Origin: Candidatus Aminicenantota bacterium
GTDB lineage: Bacteria; Acidobacteriota; Aminicenantia; Aminicenantales; Aminicenantaceae
DNA: 5,931 nt
Assembly (NCBI GenBank): GCA_030673995.1
Contig: DAOUYU010000106.1
Location: forward strand, 1-5,931
Direction: 5' to 3'
Part shown: one piece after another, positions 1 through 5,464 of the stretch
Numbering within the stretch: position 1 is the first letter of the stretch
How the letters are laid out: every line of letters starts with the position of its first letter
Notes under the pieces: generated by a model
The model's input: the letters and a program-made list of their open reading frames with translations, nothing else
Database searches by the model: none
Told to the model about the DNA's origin: nothing
Made by a program: the position numbers and the translations under genes

Positions 1-157
1 TTATCATTGGGGAGACAGGCAGTCTCTAGAGCAGGCAATTTTAGTATGTAGAGACAATCAGGTCGATTTCAAAGAAGTCGAGAGATGGTCAAAAAGTGAA
101 GAAATGAGTGGTAAACATAAAATGTTTAAAGAATACTTAAAAAAAAGGGGATCTTAG
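1..157 (+). CDS. C-terminal end of a plus-strand gene, possibly a DUF6036-like nucleotidyltransferase-type protein (5' end outside window)
   Basis: An open frame enters from the left edge (first whole codon at base 2) and ends at TAG 155-157, leaving 51 visible residues. It begins with YHWGDRQSLEQA, followed by a hydrophobic stretch (ILVC), a VDFKEVERWS segment and a lysine-rich tail ending KEYLKKRGS. From memory, the pattern hydrophobic-HW-x-DRQ-x-LEQA followed by a VDxxxVxRWS helix closes small accessory nucleotidyltransferase-fold proteins annotated as DUF6036-like, often found near toxin-antitoxin genes. That family name is recalled and unverified. Coding is supported by the sensible mix of charged and hydrophobic residues and by the other two plus frames soon hitting stops. 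The gene is convergent with the minus-strand operon and belongs to a different unit. No catalytic residues lie in the visible part. Confidence 0.55.
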   Translation, partial: YHWGDRQSLEQAILVCRDNQVDFKEVERWSKSEEMSGKHKMFKEYLKKRGS

Positions 158-670
158 GGAAAATCCCTGAATCAAGGCAATATAGAAAAGGAAGATTTAT
201 CCGGCTTCCGAACGACTGTATCACAGCGCTAATCCCGGGCATAAGCTCTCTGCCTGTAACCGCCTTGAAGTATTTCAGAAGGGCCTGCTTGCGGCAGAGA
301 CAAAGACCAGAGAGAAGTCTCCGGATATATTTGAAGAATATCCGAAGTATCTTTGTTTGAACTTTAAGGAAGACTTTTTCGTATAACAGTATGAATATCC
401 CGGGAATCTCCCGGAGACTGGCAGGTTATTGCGAACATCTTTTTTCTATGGATAAGATGGCAGGAATTGCCTTTAGTCTTCAAAATGAAGGTTGATGGCG
501 ATTCCATGAAGGGAGAGCTGGAAATTCCGGAAATGGGTATGAATGGCACATGGCAGGCGACAAGGCAAAAATAAGAGTGAACATAAAATATTGACTGTGG
601 AAAAATCAGCGGATATTTCGTTTTTTGTAGTACTAATGTAAATGTGATCTCGAGCCATTTTCTTCTAAAA
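158..670. other. 513-base convergent intergenic region with degraded coding remnants and short inverted repeats
   Basis: This stretch separates the plus-strand gene ending at 157 from the minus-strand operon ending at 671 and holds no convincing intact gene. On the plus strand it has an open but start-less frame at 186-386, whose end reads FEEYPKYLCLNFKEDFFV and could be a decayed gene end. A second remnant at 395-574 is listed separately. There are two perfect short inverted repeats: CGGATAT/ATATCCG (322-328 and 338-344, 9-base loop) and CCGGGA/TCCCGG (400-405 and 409-414, 3-base loop). Neither is followed by a T-run, so I do not call them terminators. The minus-strand open frame at 364-747 overlaps the deacylase gene and shows no protein-like pattern. 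Confidence 0.6.
395..574 (+). pseudogene. Possible remnant of a small beta-sheet protein gene (VDGD...GTWxATR motif)
   Basis: This plus-strand frame opens after TGA at 392-394 and ends at TAA 572-574. Its last 32 residues read like genuine protein: VFKMKVDGDSMKGELEI, then PEMGMNGTWQATRQK. The combination VDGDxMxGxxxx...GxWxAxR is typical, as I recall, of the C-terminal strands of small secreted beta-rich proteins that usually carry an N-terminal signal peptide and a G[DE]W motif. A possible GDW motif occurs upstream in the same frame (about 416-421). The stretch between is not convincing, there is no plausible start or ribosome binding site, and no signal peptide precedes it. I therefore infer a truncated or frameshifted gene. 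A chance similarity over about 30 residues cannot be excluded. Confidence 0.4.
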
Positions 671-1840
671 TTATTCATAGTAGATTTTCTTCGGGTCAGC
701 TTTGGCGGGATTGCGGAGAAAGTAGCCGGTTCCTTTCTCAATAACATCAGTATAGCGGGGCACCTCTCTTACCTTCACGGTTTTGTCAGGTTTTTCTTCA
801 GACCACAACTCTATAATTTGAAGGATCGTTGAACAATGCCGGCCAATCCGTACATCGATGGGCCATCCGTTCTCGTCCATTTTCTCGAAAAGGAGGCCAT
901 GTCTTCCCGCTTTGACCACAAATTCATCTTTTCCTTCCAGAAGAAGCGCTCTGTCTGTTCGTCCGCGTGTTGCATCCAGGAAAGGCTCAGGGGCTTCCAG
1001 CAGAAGGGAGATGGCATCTGTATGGTCGCCTATTTCGCGGTGAGATAAGCCGTGCAGAGCTGGAGGAGAGTATTCCACGCCGATGTTGAATCCTTCTGTG
1101 CCTGATATGATCATGGAAGCCAGGGCTGCCAGGTCCAGTCCGTTTTGATGGGCAACTATGGTGCTTATGACAGGATACTGTAGCTCCGCTTCATGGAGGT
1201 CGATGACAATATCCACTTTCTCTTTTCTGATAAGTTGTGTCAGGGCATAGCAGGTCTTTTCAGTAAGGGTTCCGTTAGGGCGGCCAGGAAATGTTCTGTT
1301 CAGATTCCGGATATCGACATAAGCCAGTTCCTGACGGCTGGGATAGTGAATATAAACTTCTGGATCCGGCCACTGATCAAGCGGGTTTGACCAGCGGTCG
1401 CCCATCCTGAATTTTTGTCCTCCCCAGGAGGTGGGGATCGTGAAATCCGGTGGATAGGCTCCACCCAGCCGGGTCACGGTGGAAGCACTCCGGTTAGCAG
1501 AGTTGATCACGATCAGCTTTCCCTGTTCCACCACAGCATTCTCTGTAAAAATCCAGGTTGTGAGCCTGGCTGCGGGCTCTTCAGGATGAGTTCCGCCAAT
1601 CAAAAGAATTGTTCCTCCGGGTTTTTCCCCTTCCAGGATATAGACGTTTGAGTCGTTGATCGTTCCTTTGATGCCCGTAAAATATTCGCTCAATTTTTTT
1701 ACTTGACTCACGCCAGGGCTCAGAACGACAGGTTCTTTGAGATGGCGGCTTTTGTAAAAGCTTACTCCGGCAAAAACCAAAAGAATAAGACCAGAGATCG
1801 CAGAGATACCTTTCCGAATAAAGAGCCATTTTACAGACAT
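671..1840 (-). CDS. Membrane-anchored succinylglutamate desuccinylase/aspartoacylase-family (M14-type) zinc deacylase
   Basis: A 389-residue protein, last gene of the operon. The basic N-terminus (residues 1-10) and a hydrophobic stretch at about 11-28 indicate a signal anchor that places the catalytic domain outside the cytoplasmic membrane. M14/AstE-AspA family motifs appear in order: HPEE with H85 and E88 as likely zinc ligands, NLNRTFPG with N181-R182 as the substrate-carboxylate binding pair, DLHEAE with H216 as third zinc ligand, and LLLEAPEP with E282 as candidate catalytic glutamate. All key residues are present, so activity is expected. The family hydrolyses N-acyl amino acids or related amides; the substrate here is unknown. 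The roughly 90 residues between the HPEE and NR motifs are longer than in compact AspA proteins and include a tryptophan/proline-rich stretch (about 129-162). The ATG is set by AGGAGA five bases away, and the ribosome site abuts the stop of the 49-residue gene. Being extracytoplasmic makes a role in AstE arginine catabolism unlikely. Confidence 0.85.
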   Translation of the reverse strand: MSVKWLFIRKGISAISGLILLVFAGVSFYKSRHLKEPVVLSPGVSQVKKLSEYFTGIKGTINDSNVYILEGEKPGGTILLIGGTHPEEPAARLTTWIFTENAVVEQGKLIVINSANRSASTVTRLGGAYPPDFTIPTSWGGQKFRMGDRWSNPLDQWPDPEVYIHYPSRQELAYVDIRNLNRTFPGRPNGTLTEKTCYALTQLIRKEKVDIVIDLHEAELQYPVISTIVAHQNGLDLAALASMIISGTEGFNIGVEYSPPALHGLSHREIGDHTDAISLLLEAPEPFLDATRGRTDRALLLEGKDEFVVKAGRHGLLFEKMDENGWPIDVRIGRHCSTILQIIELWSEEKPDKTVKVREVPRYTDVIEKGTGYFLRNPAKADPKKIYYE

Positions 1841-1844
1841 GATC

Positions 1845-1852
1845 TCTCCTTT
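1845..1852 (-). promoter_or_regulatory. Ribosome binding site of the deacylase gene
   Basis: The minus strand reads AAAGGAGA, then four bases, then ATG (1840-1838). It overlaps the TAA stop (1853-1851) of the upstream 49-residue gene, so translation of the two is probably coupled. It fixes the deacylase start. Confidence 0.85.
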
Positions 1853-2000
1853 ATTTCAGCCGAAACAGTCTTAAAAGAAAAGGCAAAAGAATGATGATAT
1901 AGAGAATTTCCTCCTGCCATTTCTTGCTTTTCAAAAGATTCCAGATGATGAGAAAGGCGATATATCCTGTTAGAAGATAATAAAGGATGGTGATTATCAT
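1851..2000 (-). CDS. Small two-helix membrane protein, 49 residues, in transporter operon
   Basis: A 49-residue reading frame from ATG 2000-1998 to TAA 1853-1851. It starts MIITILYYLLTGYIAFLIIW, giving a first membrane helix at about 2-23. A short charged hairpin KSKKWQEE (about 25-31) follows, then a second hydrophobic helix (about 32-44), and a basic end RLFRLK. It has its own ribosome site (CGGAGG at 2011-2016, ten bases from the ATG) and its stop is fused to the ribosome site of the deacylase gene, so the packing argues that it is real. Positive charges in the loop and at the C-terminus suggest both loop and tail may face the cytoplasm, but with two helices this is ambiguous. I do not recognise a family. 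It sits where a TRAP system would encode its four-helix DctQ subunit but is far too small, so it may be an accessory subunit of the permease or deacylase. That role is inference from position only. Confidence 0.7.
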   Translation of the reverse strand: MIITILYYLLTGYIAFLIIWNLLKSKKWQEEILYIIILLPFLLRLFRLK

Positions 2001-2089
2001 TGGATCAGAGCCTCCGTAAAAATGCCTATTTTTCGCGCTATTTTAGGACTGATTTTTTTTAAAATTTCTTTTATAGCTGAAATTTTCAT
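1997..2089 (-). CDS. Possible 30-residue peptide between permease and small membrane protein
   Basis: A reading frame from ATG 2089-2087, two bases after the permease stop (2094-2092), to TGA 1999-1997. Its stop overlaps the ATG of the 49-residue gene as ATGA. The peptide starts MKISAIKEILKKISPKIARK and has ten Lys/Arg/acidic residues among regularly spaced isoleucines, compatible with an amphipathic, basic helix. Its placement suits translational coupling at both ends. Against it, there is no clear Shine-Dalgarno sequence, the region is AT-rich, and the ribosome site of the next gene lies inside it. It could be a genuine small protein, a coupling leader that keeps ribosomes moving to the next start, or chance. 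Confidence 0.35.
   Translation of the reverse strand: MKISAIKEILKKISPKIARKIGIFTEALIQ
2011..2016 (-). promoter_or_regulatory. Ribosome binding site of the 49-residue membrane protein
   Basis: The minus strand reads CGGAGG, ten bases before ATG 2000-1998. It is the main evidence that the short reading frame at 1851-2000 is translated and that its start is at 2000. Confidence 0.7.
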
Positions 2090-2091
2090 AT

Positions 2092-3384
2092 TTATAACAG
2101 AGTTAAAAAGGCTAATTTTTTGCTAAAGACCACCATCAATGTTCCCACGATCATGATGATCGCCCCTGGGATGAGACAGTACTTCAGTAAGCGAGAGTAA
2201 GGCTCCCTCATCTCCACTGCTGTATGGGTCAGGCGTCCGATGATTGCAGTGGGGGGAAGGGCATCCCCCAGGGGCCAGATAACGCTCATCCCAGCCAGAG
2301 CTATGATGGGATTAAGCCCGATGGTGTTAAAAAGCAAAACCAGAGGAACACCGAGAACAGGGGCAGCGCCCCACATTAGGACTGCCTCGGATACGGGAAG
2401 GACCAAGAAAAGGGTGAGGAGCACGACTATAAGCGGCAGAGTCACTATAGTAATGGCTATAAGCCCCCTGACTCCGGTGAGCGTCATGATCTGGACCAGG
2501 ATTCCAACGCAGGTTAGAGTTCCGATGAGTGGGAGAAGCTGATGGACAGTCTCTCTTGATATCTTGAGGAAATTTAACCGCACCGGAGAAAGCAGCAGGC
2601 TGACAGATGCGGCTGCCATAAACATCAGTGGGAGTCCTATAACAGGGAATGAATGGGGCCAGATTCTCCCTGCCAGTACTAGAAGAAGGAAAACAAGAAA
2701 GGGGAGGAAGACTCGAAGCCAGTTCATTTTTGGGGAAGCCTCAGGGAGTTCCTCCAATGCCTTTTTCAGGTTAACAGGTTTTTTGCTCCATCCCAGGATG
2801 AAAATTGTAAGGAGAGAGAGAAGAAGGCAAGGGATGAGTAAGGGGAGAAAGAAACCCACATAGGGCATGTTAACGCCTGCAGCGGTGATCATTGCCCACA
2901 AACTTACCGGTGGAGCGGCTGCACTCAAACCTGCCAGGATAAAAATAATAGCCGCTGTTTTAGGTTTGGAAATTCCCATGTATCCCAGGACAACAGCTAT
3001 CATGCTGCCTGTGATTAAAACTGTTACGCTTCCAGCACCAGTCAATGCACCGGGAATCAGTAAAAGAAAAGTGATCAAGACAAAAAGCACTACTTTATTG
3101 CGGTGAAATTTGCGGAGAATTCCTCTTATCACATAAGCCACTCCTCCGGATTCTTTAAGGATGTTCATGAAGAGTGTGGCTGTGATGAAGATGAGGATGA
3201 TATCCAGGTAGGTAAAGGCGCCTTCGACGATGTGTCTTGCCGGAATTCCGGCTCCTCCAGCTAAGGCTCCGGCGATGGCAGCGGCAAACATAGAGAGTTC
3301 TGTTGAAACTTTCAGGGCTTTGGTGATGATGTAGGTCACCACCATTACAGCCAGGATGATTTGGGTAGAGGCGAAAATACTCAC
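2092..3384 (-). CDS. Polytopic permease, DctM-like / ion-transporter superfamily
   Basis: A 430-residue, very hydrophobic integral membrane protein with roughly eleven or twelve predicted helices. It has a duplicated architecture as in TRAP large subunits and related ion-transporter-superfamily carriers. The first half carries a re-entrant-like segment PGALTGAGSV (about 111-120) followed by AAAPPVSLW (155-163). The second half carries PVLGVPLVL and IGLNPI (342-360), then PLGDALPP (371-378). The P..lG(I/L)(N/D)PI...PLG..xPP pattern matches the DctM C-terminal layout. A hydrophilic cytoplasmic loop (about 199-222, KKPVNLKKALEELPEASPK) joins the halves. The family imports organic acids driven by an ion gradient; the substrate is not readable. 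The start is GTG at 3384, whose G is also the last base of the preceding TAG stop, with no separate Shine-Dalgarno, so translation is probably coupled to the exported protein. No DctP or DctQ gene lies beside it. Stand-alone secondary carriers of the same superfamily are the alternative. Confidence 0.75.
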   Translation of the reverse strand: MSIFASTQIILAVMVVTYIITKALKVSTELSMFAAAIAGALAGGAGIPARHIVEGAFTYLDIILIFITATLFMNILKESGGVAYVIRGILRKFHRNKVVLFVLITFLLLIPGALTGAGSVTVLITGSMIAVVLGYMGISKPKTAAIIFILAGLSAAAPPVSLWAMITAAGVNMPYVGFFLPLLIPCLLLSLLTIFILGWSKKPVNLKKALEELPEASPKMNWLRVFLPFLVFLLLVLAGRIWPHSFPVIGLPLMFMAAASVSLLLSPVRLNFLKISRETVHQLLPLIGTLTCVGILVQIMTLTGVRGLIAITIVTLPLIVVLLTLFLVLPVSEAVLMWGAAPVLGVPLVLLFNTIGLNPIIALAGMSVIWPLGDALPPTAIIGRLTHTAVEMREPYSRLLKYCLIPGAIIMIVGTLMVVFSKKLAFLTLL

Positions 3385-4010
3385 TATTTAAAGAGCTTTT
3401 TGAATTCGGCAATAAGATCAAGCGTCTTTTCGACTTCGATCATGGGAATATTTTTCTCATTGGCGATTATGGTGAAGCGCCCATCTGCATTGCCTTCTTT
3501 TTTGATGATCAAAAGGTCAGAATTTGGAGCGACAGCATCAATGCTGAGTTCATCAGTGTTGTCACCCACGGCAGCGCCCTGGGCCCTTCTTTTTATGCCT
3601 TCAATATGAGCACCGATGATGGTGATGCCCTGACGCCGTGCTTCCTCAATCAATTTTGAAGTTCTGGCCAGTTCGTCGTCTATGGAAATGCCGGCTGCTC
3701 CCATTCCTTTAAGGCTTGCGCCCATAGTTATGATAAGGGATCTATAAGGTGTTCCAGAGTCCGCCATGGCTTTGAGGTCTTCTGCAGCAGCCAGTTCCTT
3801 AACCTCGTAAGCTTTTGGCTTAAATTCGAGTTTCAATCTCATAAAGATAACTTTGAGCATTACAGGAGCGGTACTCTGTCCGCAGGAGGTGATAAGCACG
3901 GGAAGATTTACCTTGGGTATTTCAGCCTGGCCTGCCGGGAGAGAGAAGGACGCTCCTGTAAGAACAATAAATAATAAAAATAGAAATAAAAATGTATGAG
4001 TTCTTTTCAA
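3384..4010 (-). CDS. Exported protein of unknown function (DUF6305-like), candidate ligand-binding component
   Basis: A 208-residue protein, first gene after the promoter at 4053-4081. Residues 1-24 form a classic Sec signal (basic MKRTH, then a long hydrophobic core); AGQA-E at 26-30 is a likely signal peptidase I site. There is no lipobox cysteine, so the mature protein is probably soluble and outside the cytoplasm. The mature part alternates strands and helices. It opens with LPVLITSCGQSTAP (36-49), then a helix, LIITMGASLKGMG (92-104), GITIIGAHIEG (128-138), VGDNTDELSID (148-158) and LLIIKK (166-171), which suggests a Rossmann-like alpha/beta fold. I recall similar proteins as DUF6305 beside TRAP-like permeases, but cannot check. 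Overlap with the permease start suggests stoichiometric production. A role as non-classical substrate-binding protein is inference. Start: TTG at 4010, supported by AAAGGAGA five bases upstream; no better ATG exists. Confidence 0.75.
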   Translation of the reverse strand: MKRTHTFLFLFLLFIVLTGASFSLPAGQAEIPKVNLPVLITSCGQSTAPVMLKVIFMRLKLEFKPKAYEVKELAAAEDLKAMADSGTPYRSLIITMGASLKGMGAAGISIDDELARTSKLIEEARRQGITIIGAHIEGIKRRAQGAAVGDNTDELSIDAVAPNSDLLIIKKEGNADGRFTIIANEKNIPMIEVEKTLDLIAEFKKLFK

Positions 4011-4015
4011 ATTAA

Positions 4016-4023
4016 TCTCCTTT
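4016..4023 (-). promoter_or_regulatory. Ribosome binding site fixing a TTG start
   Basis: The minus strand reads AAAGGAGA, then five bases, then TTG at 4010-4008. The strong site and ideal spacing decide for the TTG start of the exported protein, which gives a complete signal peptide. Confidence 0.85.
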
Positions 4024-4034
4024 CATCACTGTGC

Positions 4035-4074
4035 TTGGATATCCTTTGATTTATATTAGTAAAATCTTTGGATA
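4035..4074 (-). repeat. Direct repeat TATCCAA flanking the -10 region, possible operator
   Basis: On the minus strand TATCCAA occurs at 4074-4068 (inside the promoter spacer) and again at 4041-4035 (just downstream of the expected transcription start). The two copies are exactly 33 bases apart, about three helical turns. The second copy is also part of the perfect palindrome GGATATCC (4044-4037). This layout would suit binding by a regulator on one face of the DNA; no protein can be assigned. Confidence 0.35.
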
Positions 4075-4081
4075 CAGTCAA
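4053..4081 (-). promoter_or_regulatory. Sigma-70-type promoter of the exported protein/permease/deacylase operon
   Basis: In the 75-base gap between the response regulator and the exported protein, the minus strand reads TTGACT (4081-4076, five of six matches to TTGACA), a 17-base spacer and TAATAT (4058-4053, four of six). It directs transcription toward the operon with a leader of about 35-40 bases. No -24/-12 sigma-54 signature (TGGCAC-N5-TTGCA) is visible here, although the neighbouring regulator is a sigma-54 activator. No terminator lies between the regulator stop and this promoter. Confidence 0.6.
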
Positions 4082-4085
4082 ATGA

Positions 4086-5459
4086 CTACTGAATGCTGTG
4101 CTGGGTCATCTTATTGAAGAGCGTTTTGCGGCTGATGCCCAAATTTTGAGCAGCTTTTGTCTTGTTTCCTCCTGCTTCCCGGAGAGCTTTCTTGATTAGT
4201 TTTTTCTCTACTTTTTCCGTTATGCTTTGGATCTCCTCATTTAAGGGCTTATCGAATTCAAAGAGGACCCCTTCTTTTTCAGCTTCCGTGCCTTTTAGTC
4301 TCATCGGAAGATTTTTTTCTTCTACGGAGGAGCTGTCGCTTAATACCATGGCTTCATAGATGACGCTTTCCAGTTCTCTGATGTTGCCCGGCCAGGAGTA
4401 ATGTAGCAAATACTCTAAAGCCAGATCTGTTATGCCCTTAATTTCTCTGTTCAGTTCCTGGTTGTATTTCTGGATTAAATGTTCACATAAAAGAGGGATG
4501 TCTTCTTTCTTTTCTCTTAAAGGGGGGAGATGAAGCGAAAGAACGGCCAGCCGCCAGTAGAGATCTTCTCTGAAGTCTCCCTTTTTTTCTCTTTCCTCGA
4601 GATTTTGATTTGTGGCAGCAATAATCCTGACATCTATAGGTATGGTCTTCGTTCCACCAATTTTAACGATTTCCTTCTCTCCTAAGGCACGGAGCAGCTT
4701 AACCTGGGCCTCTGGGGAAAGCTCTCCGACCTCATCCAGGAAAATCGTGCCCTTGTTGGCAAGTTCGAACTTTCCCGTTTTCTCTGCTTTGGCGTCAGTA
4801 AAAGCGCCCTTGGTATGGCCAAAAAACTCAGACTCGATCAGGTCTTTGGGGATGGCTCCACAATTGACTACGACAAAAGGGCCATCTTTTCTTGGGCTGT
4901 TAAAATGAATGGCACGTGCCACCAGTTCTTTGCCTGTCCCGCTTTCTCCTGTAATCAGTACTGTGCCGTCTACCTTTGCTATTTTTTCCATCATCTGGAA
5001 GATAGAATTCATTTTACTGCTTGTTCCTATGATGTTGGAAAACCTGTAACGTTCAGAAAGCTCTGACTTTAGTTCTTCGACCTCTCTGAGCAATCTTTTT
5101 ACTTCAAGAGCTCGAGAGATCAGAAGGAGCAGCTCGTCATTATCCACCGGCTTTTCCAGATAATCGTATGCTCCCATTTTTGTGGCCTCAATGGCGTTTT
5201 TGATCGTGCCAAAAGCGGTGATGATGATAACTTCAGTCTGGGGAAGTGACTTCTTGATTTTGGAGAGGACTTCTATCCCTGTTGTATCGGGTAAATTCAT
5301 GTCCAGAAGAATGGCATCAGGAAGAAATTTGCGAGCTCGGGATAATCCATCTCTTCCTGTCTCTGCTGTTTCCACAAGGTAGCCTTTTTCTTCCAGCAAC
5401 AAGGAAAAAATGTCTCGAATGCTCTGTTCATCGTCGATGATAAGAATTTTAAATTTCAT
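4086..5459 (-). CDS. NtrC-family sigma-54-dependent response regulator
   Basis: A 457-residue cytoplasmic transcription activator, the usual length for the family. The N-terminal receiver (about 1-120) has the acidic pair D9-D10, phospho-acceptor D53 in LLDMNLP, T81 and K103 (EKPVD). A linker (about 120-140, leucine/glutamate rich, probably coiled coil) leads to the AAA+ domain (about 143-370): Walker A GESGTGKE (171-178), sigma-54 contact loop GAFTDA (218-223), Walker B GTIFLDE (237-243), sensor I AATNQN (281-286), arginine-finger region FREDLYWRL (296-304) and sensor II WPGNIREL (356-363). The C-terminal Fis-type helix-turn-helix (about 420-455) contains GGNKTKAAQNLGISRKTL. All catalytic residues are present. 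The contact loop has Asp in place of the second Gly of consensus GAFTGA. The ATG lies five bases after the kinase stop with no clear Shine-Dalgarno, so it is probably translationally coupled. It presumably answers to that kinase; its target promoter is not evident in this window. Confidence 0.95.
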   Translation of the reverse strand: MKFKILIIDDEQSIRDIFSLLLEEKGYLVETAETGRDGLSRARKFLPDAILLDMNLPDTTGIEVLSKIKKSLPQTEVIIITAFGTIKNAIEATKMGAYDYLEKPVDNDELLLLISRALEVKRLLREVEELKSELSERYRFSNIIGTSSKMNSIFQMMEKIAKVDGTVLITGESGTGKELVARAIHFNSPRKDGPFVVVNCGAIPKDLIESEFFGHTKGAFTDAKAEKTGKFELANKGTIFLDEVGELSPEAQVKLLRALGEKEIVKIGGTKTIPIDVRIIAATNQNLEEREKKGDFREDLYWRLAVLSLHLPPLREKKEDIPLLCEHLIQKYNQELNREIKGITDLALEYLLHYSWPGNIRELESVIYEAMVLSDSSSVEEKNLPMRLKGTEAEKEGVLFEFDKPLNEEIQSITEKVEKKLIKKALREAGGNKTKAAQNLGISRKTLFNKMTQHSIQ

Positions 5460-5464
5460 TGTTA

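Noticed and set aside
156..168. AGGGA-AAA-TCCCT hairpin right after the plus-strand stop as a terminator
   Set aside because: Only five base pairs with a three-base loop, and followed by GAATCAAGG, not a T-run. Too weak to call.
545..560. TGGCAC followed by a partial -12 element (possible sigma-54 promoter, plus strand)
   Set aside because: The -12 position reads AGGCG, not TTGCA, and there is no intact plus-strand gene downstream.
364..747. 127-codon open frame on the minus strand across the end of the deacylase gene and the left gap
   Set aside because: It overlaps the well-supported deacylase end in another frame, shows no domain or membrane pattern and no ribosome site, and faces the plus-strand remnants. 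Probably chance.
671..1840. Cytoplasmic AstE (arginine succinyltransferase pathway) assignment for the deacylase
   Set aside because: It has an N-terminal membrane anchor and no other ast genes nearby. The family motifs support the fold and chemistry, not the specific pathway.
4076..4090. AGTCA-TT-TGACT inverted repeat after the regulator stop as a terminator
   Set aside because: Five base pairs with a two-base loop and no T-run; it overlaps the -35 element of the promoter instead.
4910..4921. Perfect 12-base palindrome TGGCACGTGCCA, which also contains a TGGCAC -24-like box
   Set aside because: It lies within the AAA+ domain coding sequence (codons around A-R-A), lacks a -12 TTGC element at the right distance, and is explained by codon choice.
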